A stretch of DNA of 64,000 nucleotides from Ardenticatenaceae bacterium (GTDB taxonomy: Bacteria; Chloroflexota; Anaerolineae; Promineifilales; Promineifilaceae). Location: the NCBI GenBank assembly GCA_020634455.1, contig JACKBQ010000002.1, forward strand, positions 930,001 to 994,000. Direction: 5' to 3'. The position numbers and the translations under genes are program-made. Below, one piece after another: positions 1 through 7,953 of this stretch (positions are counted from its first letter, which is position 1; every line of letters starts with the position of its first letter). The notes under the pieces are model-generated. The model ran no database searches, had not been told where the DNA came from, and saw nothing but the letters and a program-made list of their open reading frames with translations.

Positions 1-1580
1 CTAGCTGAACTGATAAATATTTCGACCTGTGGCAACGGCGTTGGAGAGGGGGTGTACGTTGCTGTGGTGGTAGCGGTAGGTGTTGGTGTAAAGGTAGGTG
101 TTGTAGGGGATGGTTTTATGGCAATGCGCCGATTGTTGCTGGTGGCCACATCTCGGTTTGTGGCTAAATCCTCCAGAACAATGTGCCATTCGGAGATGGC
201 GTTGCTACTGCTGTTGGGCAGCAAAGTTTGCAAGCTGTAGGTGCCATCTGCGGTGGGGGTGCTAATGCTACCAAGCAGGGAACGGCCGTTTTCAGTAATA
301 AGGTAAACAGCGAACCGCTGATTTTCTTGCAGGCCGTCTGCCCAACTCCAACGGAAATTGGCGGCTTCGCCTGCCATAAACTCTGTGGCGTCGGCGGGTG
401 CAAGCAGGTTGATGTTGCTAATTAACACGGTGCTGTCCAGAGGATAGGCAGCAATGGCCGTATCGCTGGTTGGTTCTGCCAGGGAGGTGGCTGGTAGTTG
501 AATTGTGGGTGTGGATTGCGCGCTAGTGGCATCTGGATTGCTGGCGATGGGTACAGCCGTTGGATTTTCAGCTTGATTGCGAGCGTTGGCCCAAACGGCA
601 AAGCCGATGAGGCCAATGAGGATAGCCACCAGTGGCAGCAGCAAAATGGCTCTGGAACGGCGAGATTTAATAGGAGGAAGAACGGCCGTGTCACCACGTG
701 TTTGATGTACCAACATTCGCTCGTTTTGAATAGCTGAGTCAACTGCATCTAAAAATTCCGTAATGCTTCCAGGGCGTCCCCACGGCTGTTTGCGCAAGCT
801 TTTTTCAATTAAATCATAGGTTTGGCGGGTGAGGTCTGGGCGTTTCTGTTGCAGGATACTGTTTTGAGAGCTGAATGATTGCGAGAAAGATGCCCAAGCA
901 GAACCGGGTTCTGGCGGGTGCTCGCCAGTCAGAATTTCATAAAGAATGGCACCCAATGCATAAATTTGGCTGCGACTGTCTACCGGCCTGCCTTGCTGGA
1001 TTTCTGGGGCAACGTAGGGAGAGTGAACATCCGTTTTGGCTTTAACGACCGTACCGTTTTCTATTGCCGGAATCCCTAAATCAACCAACACAACATTGCC
1101 ATTTTGTTCTAGCTGAATATTGTCTGGCGATAAATGATAATGATAAAGATCCAATCGCTCTGCCAATTCTAACGCTTCAGCCAATTGGCGGACAATTTGC
1201 AGCGCATAAATGCTGTTGGCTGGGGCTGTTTGCTCAGAAAGCTGCGCTAACCGTTGGCGAAGGCTGATGCCGTTAATTAATTCACGGGCAATATAAGGCC
1301 GCTTATTGGGGGTGATGCCAATTTGATGGACTTGAACGATGTTGGGATGTTTAATCTGTGAAACCTTATTCATTTTTTCAATGAACTGATCCACATAGTG
1401 CTTTTTGGTGTTGAAAATTGGCAGGAGAATTTCAACCGCCACCTGGCGATTTTCGTCAACATCCATTGCCCGATAAAGATCGGTAACGGCCGTCTGCGTA
1501 ATGTGCGCTTCTAACCTATATTGATCAATAAGTTGATCGTACAAGTTGGACGGCTTCGCCTGTTCTTTTGGGATTTCCAT
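1..1580 (-). CDS. Membrane-anchored Ser/Thr kinase-fold protein, probable pseudokinase (3' end outside window)
   Basis: The reading frame is open from an ATG at 1580 to the window edge, so the C-terminus is missing. An N-terminal Ser/Thr kinase fold (about residues 15-285) keeps the APE motif (YVAPE) and the IYALG segment. Catalytic residues are changed: the VAIK lysine is Glu (VAVE, near residue 49), the helix-C glutamate position reads FIEK, HRD reads HYH (near 147), and DFG reads DLG. A membrane helix follows (about 310-330), then a Thr/Pro-rich linker, a beta-rich outer domain (about 388-480) resembling that of the product at 3244-3831, and a TPTPT-rich stretch. I infer a membrane sensor or scaffold that binds partners or nucleotide weakly, not an active kinase. 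A TATAAT box lies 43 nt upstream; no clear Shine-Dalgarno is seen. Confidence 0.85.
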   Translation of the reverse strand, partial: MEIPKEQAKPSNLYDQLIDQYRLEAHITQTAVTDLYRAMDVDENRQVAVEILLPIFNTKKHYVDQFIEKMNKVSQIKHPNIVQVHQIGITPNKRPYIARELINGISLRQRLAQLSEQTAPANSIYALQIVRQLAEALELAERLDLYHYHLSPDNIQLEQNGNVVLVDLGIPAIENGTVVKAKTDVHSPYVAPEIQQGRPVDSRSQIYALGAILYEILTGEHPPEPGSAWASFSQSFSSQNSILQQKRPDLTRQTYDLIEKSLRKQPWGRPGSITEFLDAVDSAIQNERMLVHQTRGDTAVLPPIKSRRSRAILLLPLVAILIGLIGFAVWANARNQAENPTAVPIASNPDATSAQSTPTIQLPATSLAEPTSDTAIAAYPLDSTVLISNINLLAPADATEFMAGEAANFRWSWADGLQENQRFAVYLITENGRSLLGSISTPTADGTYSLQTLLPNSSSNAISEWHIVLEDLATNRDVATSNNRRIAIKPSPTTPTFTPTPTATTTATYTPSPTPLPQVEIFISSA

Positions 1581-1888
1581 CCGTTTCTAAAAAATTATTT
1601 ATTGTACAAACTTAGCTTAAACATTATAGCCCAAGATTCATACAAGCTGAAATCATTCACTATTTCGCGCGAGTAGTGTGTGAGGCAACGTTGTTCGTCG
1701 GCTTGTGCAAGGTAAATTAGATTAAGTTGTGGGCAACTCTCTTCCTAAAAACATCGAGTCAATTCCCAAAATTGACCCACTGCTCCCACAATAAACATAA
1801 GTACACTTATTGACCCTATCATAATGGTCAAAAGTTTCAAACATTCTTACGAAAACTCTAGGTAATAATCAGCAACAAAGAGGTATTT
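1581..1888. other. AT-rich intergenic region between the two kinase-like genes
   Basis: About 308 bp without a credible gene. It is AT-rich and carries the probable promoter of the gene ending at 1580. It also has a short inverted repeat around 1765-1790 (TCAATTCCCAAAATTGA-like). I see no tRNA, no ACGGCCGT copy and no clear terminator for the gene that ends at 1889. Confidence 0.6.
1617..1650 (-). promoter_or_regulatory. Probable sigma-70-like promoter of the kinase-like gene
   Basis: On the minus strand a perfect -10 hexamer TATAAT lies at 1623-1628. The best -35 candidate, TTCAGC, is weak, 17 bp further upstream. The predicted transcript would have a leader of roughly 35 nt before the ATG at 1580. 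This is a consensus match only. Confidence 0.4.
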
Positions 1889-3058
1889 TCAGGATATAAG
1901 GTTAGAGGGGAGAGCTTTGTCGGTTTTGACCATTAAACAGGTTGACATGGCGATGGCCGGGGAAGAGTAAGCATTGCATAGAGAAATTGCTGGCAGATTC
2001 TCTACGACTGTAGTTCGGTGTATGGCTTCAGGCGAGGGTGCGTTATTTTGCTGCCGATTGGCACGACCGCGCATGAACATGAGGGCCAGCAAAAGCAGGA
2101 AAAATAGCACAATAGCTGGCAGCAGCACCTTACGAATCTTAGGTTTCATCAAAAATAAGGGTGCTTTTTTCCAGAGTGGCAGTGGTGGTGGTGGCGGGGC
2201 AGATTCTGCGGCAATGGCTTTTTCGATAGCTTCAATCTGGTCATTGATCGTTTCGTAACGACTCCATTCTTTTTGCCATAAGCTGTTTTGAACGGCCGTA
2301 TACGTAGCCTGGGTTAAATCTGGGCGAACATTGCTTAGCGGAATCTCTCGGGTAACCCGGTTTTGTTCAAAAATGTCCCACTCAGAAACAGGCAGCGCAG
2401 GTTTATGGCCAGCTAGCAGGTGGTAAAGTAAAACGCCTAGCGAAAAAATATTGCTGCGCCCAGACAATGCTTTGCCGGCTTTTTGCTCCGGCGATTGATA
2501 ATCGAGCTCTTTTGCTGGCATTTCCTCGATGAGTGAAGAAATAGGAGGCGCTGACGGGACCGCTAAATCTAGCAAATATGCCTTGCCATCATCACCTAAA
2601 AAAATATTTTCTGGTCGTAAATCATGGTGGAACAACCCAGCAGGGTGCGAAATGCGCAAACTTTCGGCTATTTGTTTGACCAGTGTTAATTTTGTAATGC
2701 TATCAGTTTGATCGGTTTTTTCGGGAGGAGGGGGCATCTTTTCCATTTTTTCAGCCAAAAATTGGCCGGAGTGGAAAGGCAGCACGGCGTACGGCCGTTT
2801 CCCATCACTTCCAAAATCTATCACAGGTAGTAAAGCCTCATCCTGCAATTGGGATAATGTATCGGCACGCCGTAGAAAGCGCTCTGCTAAATCGGCCGTT
2901 TTCGTTGCTTCTTGCTGTAACGTAACCAAAAAAACAGACTTGTTGGCTTGGGTATCTTGCGCCAGAAAGATGCATGTCGCAGCTTGCTGTACCAACACCT
3001 CCTCTAGCAAATAATGGCTTATTTGATTATCGGTTTTTTGATTACGTGTAGATGCCAT
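1889..3058 (-). CDS. Membrane-anchored Ser/Thr kinase-fold protein, probable pseudokinase
   Basis: This 389-residue protein has a kinase fold (about 15-280), a proline run (288-294), one membrane helix (311-329) and a short outer tail with no recognisable domain. The VAIK lysine is Thr46 (FLVT) and the helix-C glutamate is Arg64 (FLRR). The catalytic loop keeps aspartate (H144 H145 D146 L R P E N151), the metal-binding Asp164 is present in DLA, and APE is SPE. Loss of the ATP-anchoring Lys/Glu pair suggests a pseudokinase, although WNK-like relocation of lysine cannot be excluded. It is transcribed toward the similar gene at 1580 and separated from it by 308 bp, so the two are paralogues but not tightly co-translated. 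ATG start; the Shine-Dalgarno is weak. Confidence 0.85.
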   Translation of the reverse strand: MASTRNQKTDNQISHYLLEEVLVQQAATCIFLAQDTQANKSVFLVTLQQEATKTADLAERFLRRADTLSQLQDEALLPVIDFGSDGKRPYAVLPFHSGQFLAEKMEKMPPPPEKTDQTDSITKLTLVKQIAESLRISHPAGLFHHDLRPENIFLGDDGKAYLLDLAVPSAPPISSLIEEMPAKELDYQSPEQKAGKALSGRSNIFSLGVLLYHLLAGHKPALPVSEWDIFEQNRVTREIPLSNVRPDLTQATYTAVQNSLWQKEWSRYETINDQIEAIEKAIAAESAPPPPPLPLWKKAPLFLMKPKIRKVLLPAIVLFFLLLLALMFMRGRANRQQNNAPSPEAIHRTTVVENLPAISLCNAYSSPAIAMSTCLMVKTDKALPSNLIS

Positions 3059-3193
3059 AAGTCAATATGGGTTTGGCGTTTCTGCTTTAGCCTGGGCTTG
3101 TAGCAAACAAAGCGGCTATGCAAAAAACTGGTTGCTTGCGTTGTAATTTTTGTCGCAAAACGCATGAACTGCTACTGGCGTCGAGATAGCAAC

Positions 3194-3228
3194 GAAGCAA
3201 TTATACACATTATCTTTTTGCCTTAAAG
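3194..3228 (-). promoter_or_regulatory. Possible promoter upstream of the second kinase-like gene
   Basis: On the minus strand an extended -10 (TGTGTATAAT, with TATAAT at 3200-3205) is preceded by a poor -35 (TTTAAG). It would give a long leader of about 135 nt for the gene starting at 3058. Confidence 0.3.
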
Positions 3229-3243
3229 TAATCGCTAAACAGG

Positions 3244-3831
3244 CTATTGGGTTTTCATGAGTGAAAGGGTGCGATTTTCGCTGGCGAGCAGTGGCTGGTC
3301 TATATTTTGCCATTGTAGTTGTACTTGCCAAACGGCCGTTTCACCTTCAGTTACAACATCCGTCATGTCTAACACAATTTGGTACGCCGTACCAAAATTA
3401 GGTGCGCGAAGGCTGCTTGCCGCCAAAATCTCTGCGTTTTCGCGAAGCGTAAACAGGAATTCCTGGCCTGGCAGCAGATCCTCCGAGTATGCCCAATAAA
3501 ATGCGATACGGTCATTGACCGAAAAATTACCCTCGGCAGGTGGCCCTAAAAGAGTAATACTGGCTTCGGGAACCACCGCTGGCAAAGGGGTGGCCGTTGG
3601 TGTGGGGCTTGGCAAAATGGTTGCTTGCAAAATGGGTGATGGCGTGTGGTTAGTTGTGGAGGCGCTTATTTGAGGAGGAACGGCCGTTGCTTCTCTTGAA
3701 GGAGTCTGTGTAGCCAGAGAGGGTGGCATAAACCAGTTTAACGCCACAATTGCCAGTAGCAAAACCAGCAATGGCGCAATGGAAAACACCAAGCGTCTGC
3801 GATTAATTTTTCTACCTGTTTTGCCGGACAT
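3244..3831 (-). CDS. Single-pass membrane protein with beta-rich outer domain
   Basis: A basic cytoplasmic N-terminus (KINRRR) precedes one membrane helix (about residues 15-34), a Ser/Thr/Pro-rich linker and an outer domain of about 100 residues. The outer domain starts near SITLLGPP and holds FYWAYSEDL and LRENAEIL. The same pattern (LL.P, F.W, Q.F, L.EN) occurs in the outer domain of the kinase-like protein ending at 1580, so the two are probably homologous ectodomains. I recognise no named family. An ATG at 3888 in the same frame would add 19 residues; I prefer 3831 because it puts a normal positively charged segment before the helix. It probably works with the neighbouring kinase-like proteins. 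Confidence 0.7.
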   Translation of the reverse strand: MSGKTGRKINRRRLVFSIAPLLVLLLAIVALNWFMPPSLATQTPSREATAVPPQISASTTNHTPSPILQATILPSPTPTATPLPAVVPEASITLLGPPAEGNFSVNDRIAFYWAYSEDLLPGQEFLFTLRENAEILAASSLRAPNFGTAYQIVLDMTDVVTEGETAVWQVQLQWQNIDQPLLASENRTLSLMKTQ

Positions 3832-3963
3832 CCTGTCATCACCACCTTGTTGGACAAAGACGACCGTCTCTGCCAAAACCAGCAGCATTTTATCACGACT
3901 CAGGTATAAAAATAAGTACGTACGGCCGTTTTGCTCATGCCCTGTTCAAGCATATTTTTGCTA

Positions 3964-3998
3964 AAAACAAACGACGCGACGTAAGTCGCGCCGTTTGC
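3964..3998 (-). terminator. Rho-independent terminator after the M23 peptidase gene
   Basis: A 13-bp stem with one mismatch (CAAACGACGCGAC paired with GTCGCGCCGTTTG, loop GTAA) is followed on the minus strand by TTTGTTTTTAG. It lies about 125 nt downstream of the peptidase stop codon. Confidence 0.65.
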
Positions 3999-4022
3999 CT
4001 CAGAAAAGAAAGAGGAGCCCCG

Positions 4023-4046
4023 TGTAACTTTGTGAAGAAAGTTACA
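4023..4046. repeat. Perfect 9-bp hairpin in the 3' untranslated region of the M23 gene
   Basis: TGTAACTTT and AAAGTTACA flank a 6-nt loop. There is no adjacent T-run, so it is more likely an mRNA 3' structure than a terminator. Confidence 0.5.
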
Positions 4047-4124
4047 AACGGATTGTAACAGCCAGCTTTTTTGGTTCATCTGATTATTGTCACTATTGGC
4101 ATGTGAGCTTTATCACAGACGACA

Positions 4125-4895
4125 TTAGCTTTGGCAGGTCGGTTGAGCTGTGCAGCTGGTGGCGGTGGGGGCGCATTGGTAATTGAGCGCCATGCCAAGG
4201 TAAGGAGACGGATCCAACGTGTTGACAAATTCGAGTTCGTTAAGGAAACGGCCGTTGCCATCATCCTTCACAATTGAAAAATGTAAATGCACCCAAATGT
4301 TTCGCGCAGAATTGCCATTGTAATCTCCCGTGTAGCCCAGCAGCGTGCCCTGCGCCACAAACAGTTCCGATGTGCCCGGTGGAAACGCTGGCTCAATAAA
4401 GCTGTTGCCATCTCGATCTGCCATGTGCGTGTAATACAGCCAGATTTGTTCACCAGGCCGCAGAGGGTCTTCTGGTACCCGTATGATTAAGGCGCTGCGC
4501 CAATTGGTCTCACGGGAAACGTAGCCATCATACGCCGCATACACAGGCGTGGTTCCCGGCTCGCCTTCGCTAAAAATATCAAGACCCTGATGCGGGTTAC
4601 TGTTTGAATAAGGTCCACGCGGATCTTCGTACAGCAGGCCAATAAAGCCATCGGCAGGCAAAATGAAAGGCGCATTGGGGCAGGCATCCCGTTGGACGGT
4701 AACCAGTTCAGACCGGGCGGCATCATCTCCCTGTGACCACTGCAAAAAAGTTTGGCTGCGCGGGTCGCGCACCAGTCGCAGCAAGCCCGCGCCTCTGTTG
4801 AGCAAATAAGCCACTCCTCCAAAAAAGAGCAACACAACAATAATTTTCAGCCAACGATGTTTTGGATTGGTAAGCCAAGCGTGAAATCTTCTCAT
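4125..4895 (-). CDS. Membrane-anchored M23 (LytM/lysostaphin-type) metallopeptidase
   Basis: This 256-residue protein has an N-terminal membrane helix (about 16-33) and an M23 zinc peptidase fold. Expected zinc ligands and catalytic histidines are all present: H102-QGL-D106, H157 in YYTHMAD, and H203-L-H205. The family cuts peptide cross-links in peptidoglycan or related surface peptides; in many Chloroflexota the wall is atypical, so the exact substrate is open. The catalytic domain should lie outside the membrane. A cysteine-containing tail (CAPTATSCTAQPTCQS) follows the fold and could form disulfides. The gene is followed by a terminator, so it ends a transcription unit. ATG start. Confidence 0.9.
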   Translation of the reverse strand: MRRFHAWLTNPKHRWLKIIVVLLFFGGVAYLLNRGAGLLRLVRDPRSQTFLQWSQGDDAARSELVTVQRDACPNAPFILPADGFIGLLYEDPRGPYSNSNPHQGLDIFSEGEPGTTPVYAAYDGYVSRETNWRSALIIRVPEDPLRPGEQIWLYYTHMADRDGNSFIEPAFPPGTSELFVAQGTLLGYTGDYNGNSARNIWVHLHFSIVKDDGNGRFLNELEFVNTLDPSPYLGMALNYQCAPTATSCTAQPTCQS

Positions 4896-4947
4896 GGCGC
4901 AAAATTATACTGGCACGATTGCCTTGTGCATGAGATTTTAATGGAGC

Positions 4948-5934
4948 TTAAATTTCCAGGCAGGCGGCCCAATGATCTGGCTCAACTTCACGCCACACAG
5001 GTTCCTGCTGCTGGCAGTGGGGCTGGGCAATCGGGCAGCGCGGATGAAAGCGGCAGCCGCTAGGCAAATCAATCGGGTTGGGCGTTTCGCCCTGCAAGAT
5101 GATGCGCTCCCGGCGCAGGCGCGGGTTGGGCACGGGCATGACGGAGAGCAGCGCTTTGGTGTAGGGGTGCAACGGCCGTTCCAACACCGCCAACGTCGCC
5201 CCCTTTTCCACAATCCGGCCCAGATACATCACCGCAATCCGGTCGGCAAAATAAGCCACCGTGCCCAAATCGTGGGTGATGAACAGCACCGAAATGCCCC
5301 GTGTTTCGCGCAAGGACGCCAGCAAATTTAAAATCTCGGCGCGAATGCTCACGTCCAGCATCGAGACTGGTTCATCCGCCAGCAGCACCTTCGGCTCCAG
5401 CACCAGCGCCCCGGCAATCACCACCCGCTGCCGCTGCCCACCGGACAGCTCATGCGGATAGCGGTGCAAAAAGTTACTGGCTGGCTTTAAGCCTGCATCC
5501 TCCAGCGCTCGCACCACGCGCTCCTGCCGCGCCTGCTTGTTAGGTTCCAAACGATGCACCACCAACGGCTCGGCCACAATCTCACCAATCGTCATCGTCG
5601 GGTTCAGCGATTCGTATGGGTCTTGGAACACCATCTGGATGTGCCGCCGCAATGCTTGCAGCGGTTTGCCGCTCAAGTGCGTCACATCTTCGCCCTCAAA
5701 GAAGATTTGCCCCTCTGTGGGCGCTTCCAGATTCATTAGCGTCAGTGCCAGGGTAGATTTGCCGCAGCCGCTCTCCCCCACCAGCGCCAGCACCTCCCCC
5801 TGATGCAGCACAAAGCTCACGTCGTCCACGGCGTGGACAAACTTCTCTTCCTTTTCCCACAGCGACGTCTTCTTGACGGGAAACAGCTTGCGCAGATTTT
5901 TTACTTCGATGATGGGTTGTTGTTCATTCATCAT
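4948..5934 (-). CDS. Oligopeptide/dipeptide ABC importer, ATP-binding subunit (OppF/DppF type)
   Basis: This ATPase energises import through the permease pair encoded upstream. Walker A (GESGCGKST), Q-loop (FQDPYESLNP), signature (LSGGQRQR), Walker B (VLLADEPVSMLD) and H-loop (FITHDLG) are intact. The C-terminal oligopeptide extension has a CRFHPRCP cysteine motif, typical of Opp/Dpp ATPases that carry a 4Fe-4S cluster. Length of 328 residues fits the family. I start at the paired ATGs at 5931-5934 (MMNEQQ); an upstream ATG at 6012 would run through a long hairpin and add unrelated sequence. It is the last gene of the five-gene importer operon. Confidence 0.93.
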   Translation of the reverse strand: MMNEQQPIIEVKNLRKLFPVKKTSLWEKEEKFVHAVDDVSFVLHQGEVLALVGESGCGKSTLALTLMNLEAPTEGQIFFEGEDVTHLSGKPLQALRRHIQMVFQDPYESLNPTMTIGEIVAEPLVVHRLEPNKQARQERVVRALEDAGLKPASNFLHRYPHELSGGQRQRVVIAGALVLEPKVLLADEPVSMLDVSIRAEILNLLASLRETRGISVLFITHDLGTVAYFADRIAVMYLGRIVEKGATLAVLERPLHPYTKALLSVMPVPNPRLRRERIILQGETPNPIDLPSGCRFHPRCPIAQPHCQQQEPVWREVEPDHWAACLEI

Positions 5935-5961
5935 TTTCAAATAAGAAATTTTTACTTGTGA

Positions 5962-6030
5962 GGAGTGAAGCATCCTCAGATGCGGAACGGGTTTTGCGCC
6001 CGCCGTTCGCATCTGAGGATGCTCACTCCG
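5962..6030. repeat. Long near-perfect inverted repeat between the two transporter ATPase genes
   Basis: The two arms (about 27 nt, starting GGAGTGA and including CATCCTCAGATGCG) are complementary except for single-base bulges, with a loop around TTTTGC. The hairpin fills the 98-bp gap between the stop at 6033 and the ATG at 5934. There is no T-run, so it may be an mRNA-stabilising or expression-tuning structure, or a small mobile repeat. Confidence 0.65.
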
Positions 6031-6032
6031 CC

Positions 6033-7025
6033 TTATTTTTCAATTTCAACCAGATGGCAACTAGCAAAATGACGGCCGTTTAACTCGTGCAACTCCGGCA
6101 AATCAACATGACAGCGGTCGAATGCCTGTGGACAGCGCGGCGCAAAACGACAGCCCGGCGGCAGCGCATTCAGGCGCGGCGGGTAGCCGGGGATGCTCAC
6201 CAATTTTTCCGTCGGCTTCGTCAAATCCGGGAAGGCGCGCAGCAGTTCCTGCGTGTACGGATGTTGGGGCGCATTAAAAACCGTGTCCACATCGGCATAT
6301 TCGGCCGTAACACCCCCGTACATCACCAGCACCGTGTCACACATTTCCGCCACCACGCCCAGATCATGCGTCACAAACAAGATGGATAGCCCCAGCTTGT
6401 CACGCAGTTCGCCCAGTAGCTCCAAAATTTGTGCCTGGATCATCACGTCCAGCGCCGTCGTTGGCTCATCGGCAATGACCACCTGCGGATTACAGGCCAG
6501 GGCCATAGCAATCATGGCGCGTTGGCGCATGCCGCCAGAATATTGGTGCGGATACTGGTCCTTGCGCTCGGCACCAATGCCCACCAACTCCAGCAGCTCC
6601 ACCACCCGGTCATTCACCAACTTCTGGTCGGTGATGTAGTTGTGCTGGATGATCGCCTCGGCAATCTGGCGGCCCACGGTGTGCACCGGGTTCAGCGCGT
6701 TCATCGCTCCCTGGAAAATCATGGCGATATTTTTCCAGCGCACGTCGCCCATTTCTCGCTCGGAGAGGTCGAGGAGGTCTTTTTTCATGAAGTTGATCTG
6801 GCCGGAAGTGATACGGCCGTTGGCCGGCAGCAACCGCATCAACGACAACATCAACGTCGTCTTGCCGCAGCCACTTTCCCCCACAATGCCCAACACTTCG
6901 CCCTCGCGCAGCCTAAAGTTGATATCCACCAAAGCGTGGGCCGGTTCTTCATTTGCCACCAAAAAATCGGTGCTCAGGTTATTCACTTCCAGCAAAACAG
7001 GTGCATCACTTTTGACTTTTCTCAT
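6033..7025 (-). CDS. Oligopeptide/dipeptide ABC importer, ATP-binding subunit (OppD/DppD type)
   Basis: This is the partner ATPase of the importer. It has Walker A (GESGCGKTT), Q-loop region (FQGAMNALNP), signature (YSGGMRQRAMIA), Walker B (VVIADEPTTALD) and H-loop (FVTHDLG). The C-terminal motif CRFAPRCPQAFDRC is that of the OppD/DppD cluster-binding extension. Length of 330 residues is normal. The start overlaps the stop of the permease gene upstream by four bases (ATGA), indicating translational coupling. Confidence 0.94.
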   Translation of the reverse strand: MRKVKSDAPVLLEVNNLSTDFLVANEEPAHALVDINFRLREGEVLGIVGESGCGKTTLMLSLMRLLPANGRITSGQINFMKKDLLDLSEREMGDVRWKNIAMIFQGAMNALNPVHTVGRQIAEAIIQHNYITDQKLVNDRVVELLELVGIGAERKDQYPHQYSGGMRQRAMIAMALACNPQVVIADEPTTALDVMIQAQILELLGELRDKLGLSILFVTHDLGVVAEMCDTVLVMYGGVTAEYADVDTVFNAPQHPYTQELLRAFPDLTKPTEKLVSIPGYPPRLNALPPGCRFAPRCPQAFDRCHVDLPELHELNGRHFASCHLVEIEK

Positions 7026-7951
7026 GTTTGCACCTCTGAACCCCGGTCTACCATTTGCGCTCCAACGGCCAGATGATGCGTCTCCAGACGTGGATTAAGC
7101 ACCTGCTCTAGTCCCTGACCCAGCAGCGTGCAGGCCAGCACCGCCCAGACAATACCCAGGCCCGGCATCACCAGCGCCCACCAGGCACGGGCGCTCATCG
7201 CCCCACGGGTGAAAGCGAAGTTGAGCATCTGCCCCCAGCTCAAAGCCGTGGGGTCAGACAGCCCCAAAAAGCTCAGCGTGCTCTCGTTCAAAATTGCCAG
7301 GGAGATGACCAGCACGGTGTTGACCACAATCAGCGGCAGCACCATCGGCAAGATGTGGTGGCGGATGATGTGGGCGTTGCCCGCACCGATGGATCGCGCC
7401 CGCAGCACAAACTTGCGCTGCTTCACCGCCAGCGTCTGAGAACGCACCAAACGCGCCGAACCGGTCCAGCCCAGCAGCCCAATCACAAAGATAATGTTCC
7501 ACAAGCTTGGTTTAGTTAACGCCACGATGACCACCGCCAGCGGCAAATCAGGGATGACCAGCATGATATCAGTAAAGCGCATCAGCAGGTTTTCGGCACG
7601 GCCACCGTAAAAACCGGCCACAATGCCCACAAAGCTGCCAATAAAAATGGAAATAAACGAGGCAAAAAAGCCTACAATCAGGGAGACGCGCGAACCGTAA
7701 ATGAAGTTGGACAGCACATCCCGCCCCGCATCATCGGTGCCCAGCCAGTGGGCAGCGTTGGGTGCGGCGTAAATGTCGTCAATGGTTACGCGGATGACCT
7801 CTTTGGGGTCGTAGGGAGCAATGACGGGCGCAAAGACGGCCATCACCACCACCACTAAGAACATAAACAGCCCCACCAGCCCCATGCGGCTGCGGCGGAA
7901 GCTGTGCCAGAAACCACGGAAGGAAGTTGTGCCAACGGCCGTATCACTCAT
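7022..7951 (-). CDS. Peptide ABC importer permease (OppC/DppC type)
   Basis: This 309-residue membrane protein has a first helix near 23-45, a long outer segment and then the MetI-like binding-protein-dependent transport fold. The cytoplasmic coupling loop containing RARSIGAGNAHIIRHHILPM contacts the ATPase. It pairs with the permease encoded just upstream (2-bp gap) and overlaps the next ATPase gene by 4 bp. Confidence 0.94.
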   Translation of the reverse strand: MSDTAVGTTSFRGFWHSFRRSRMGLVGLFMFLVVVVMAVFAPVIAPYDPKEVIRVTIDDIYAAPNAAHWLGTDDAGRDVLSNFIYGSRVSLIVGFFASFISIFIGSFVGIVAGFYGGRAENLLMRFTDIMLVIPDLPLAVVIVALTKPSLWNIIFVIGLLGWTGSARLVRSQTLAVKQRKFVLRARSIGAGNAHIIRHHILPMVLPLIVVNTVLVISLAILNESTLSFLGLSDPTALSWGQMLNFAFTRGAMSARAWWALVMPGLGIVWAVLACTLLGQGLEQVLNPRLETHHLAVGAQMVDRGSEVQT

Positions 7952-7953
7952 CG

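Noticed and set aside
1..748. A possible frameshifted or broken gene at the left edge, because short frames overlap there.
   Set aside because: One frame is continuous from the ATG at 1580 to the window edge and reads through all domains, so the gene is intact and merely truncated by the window.
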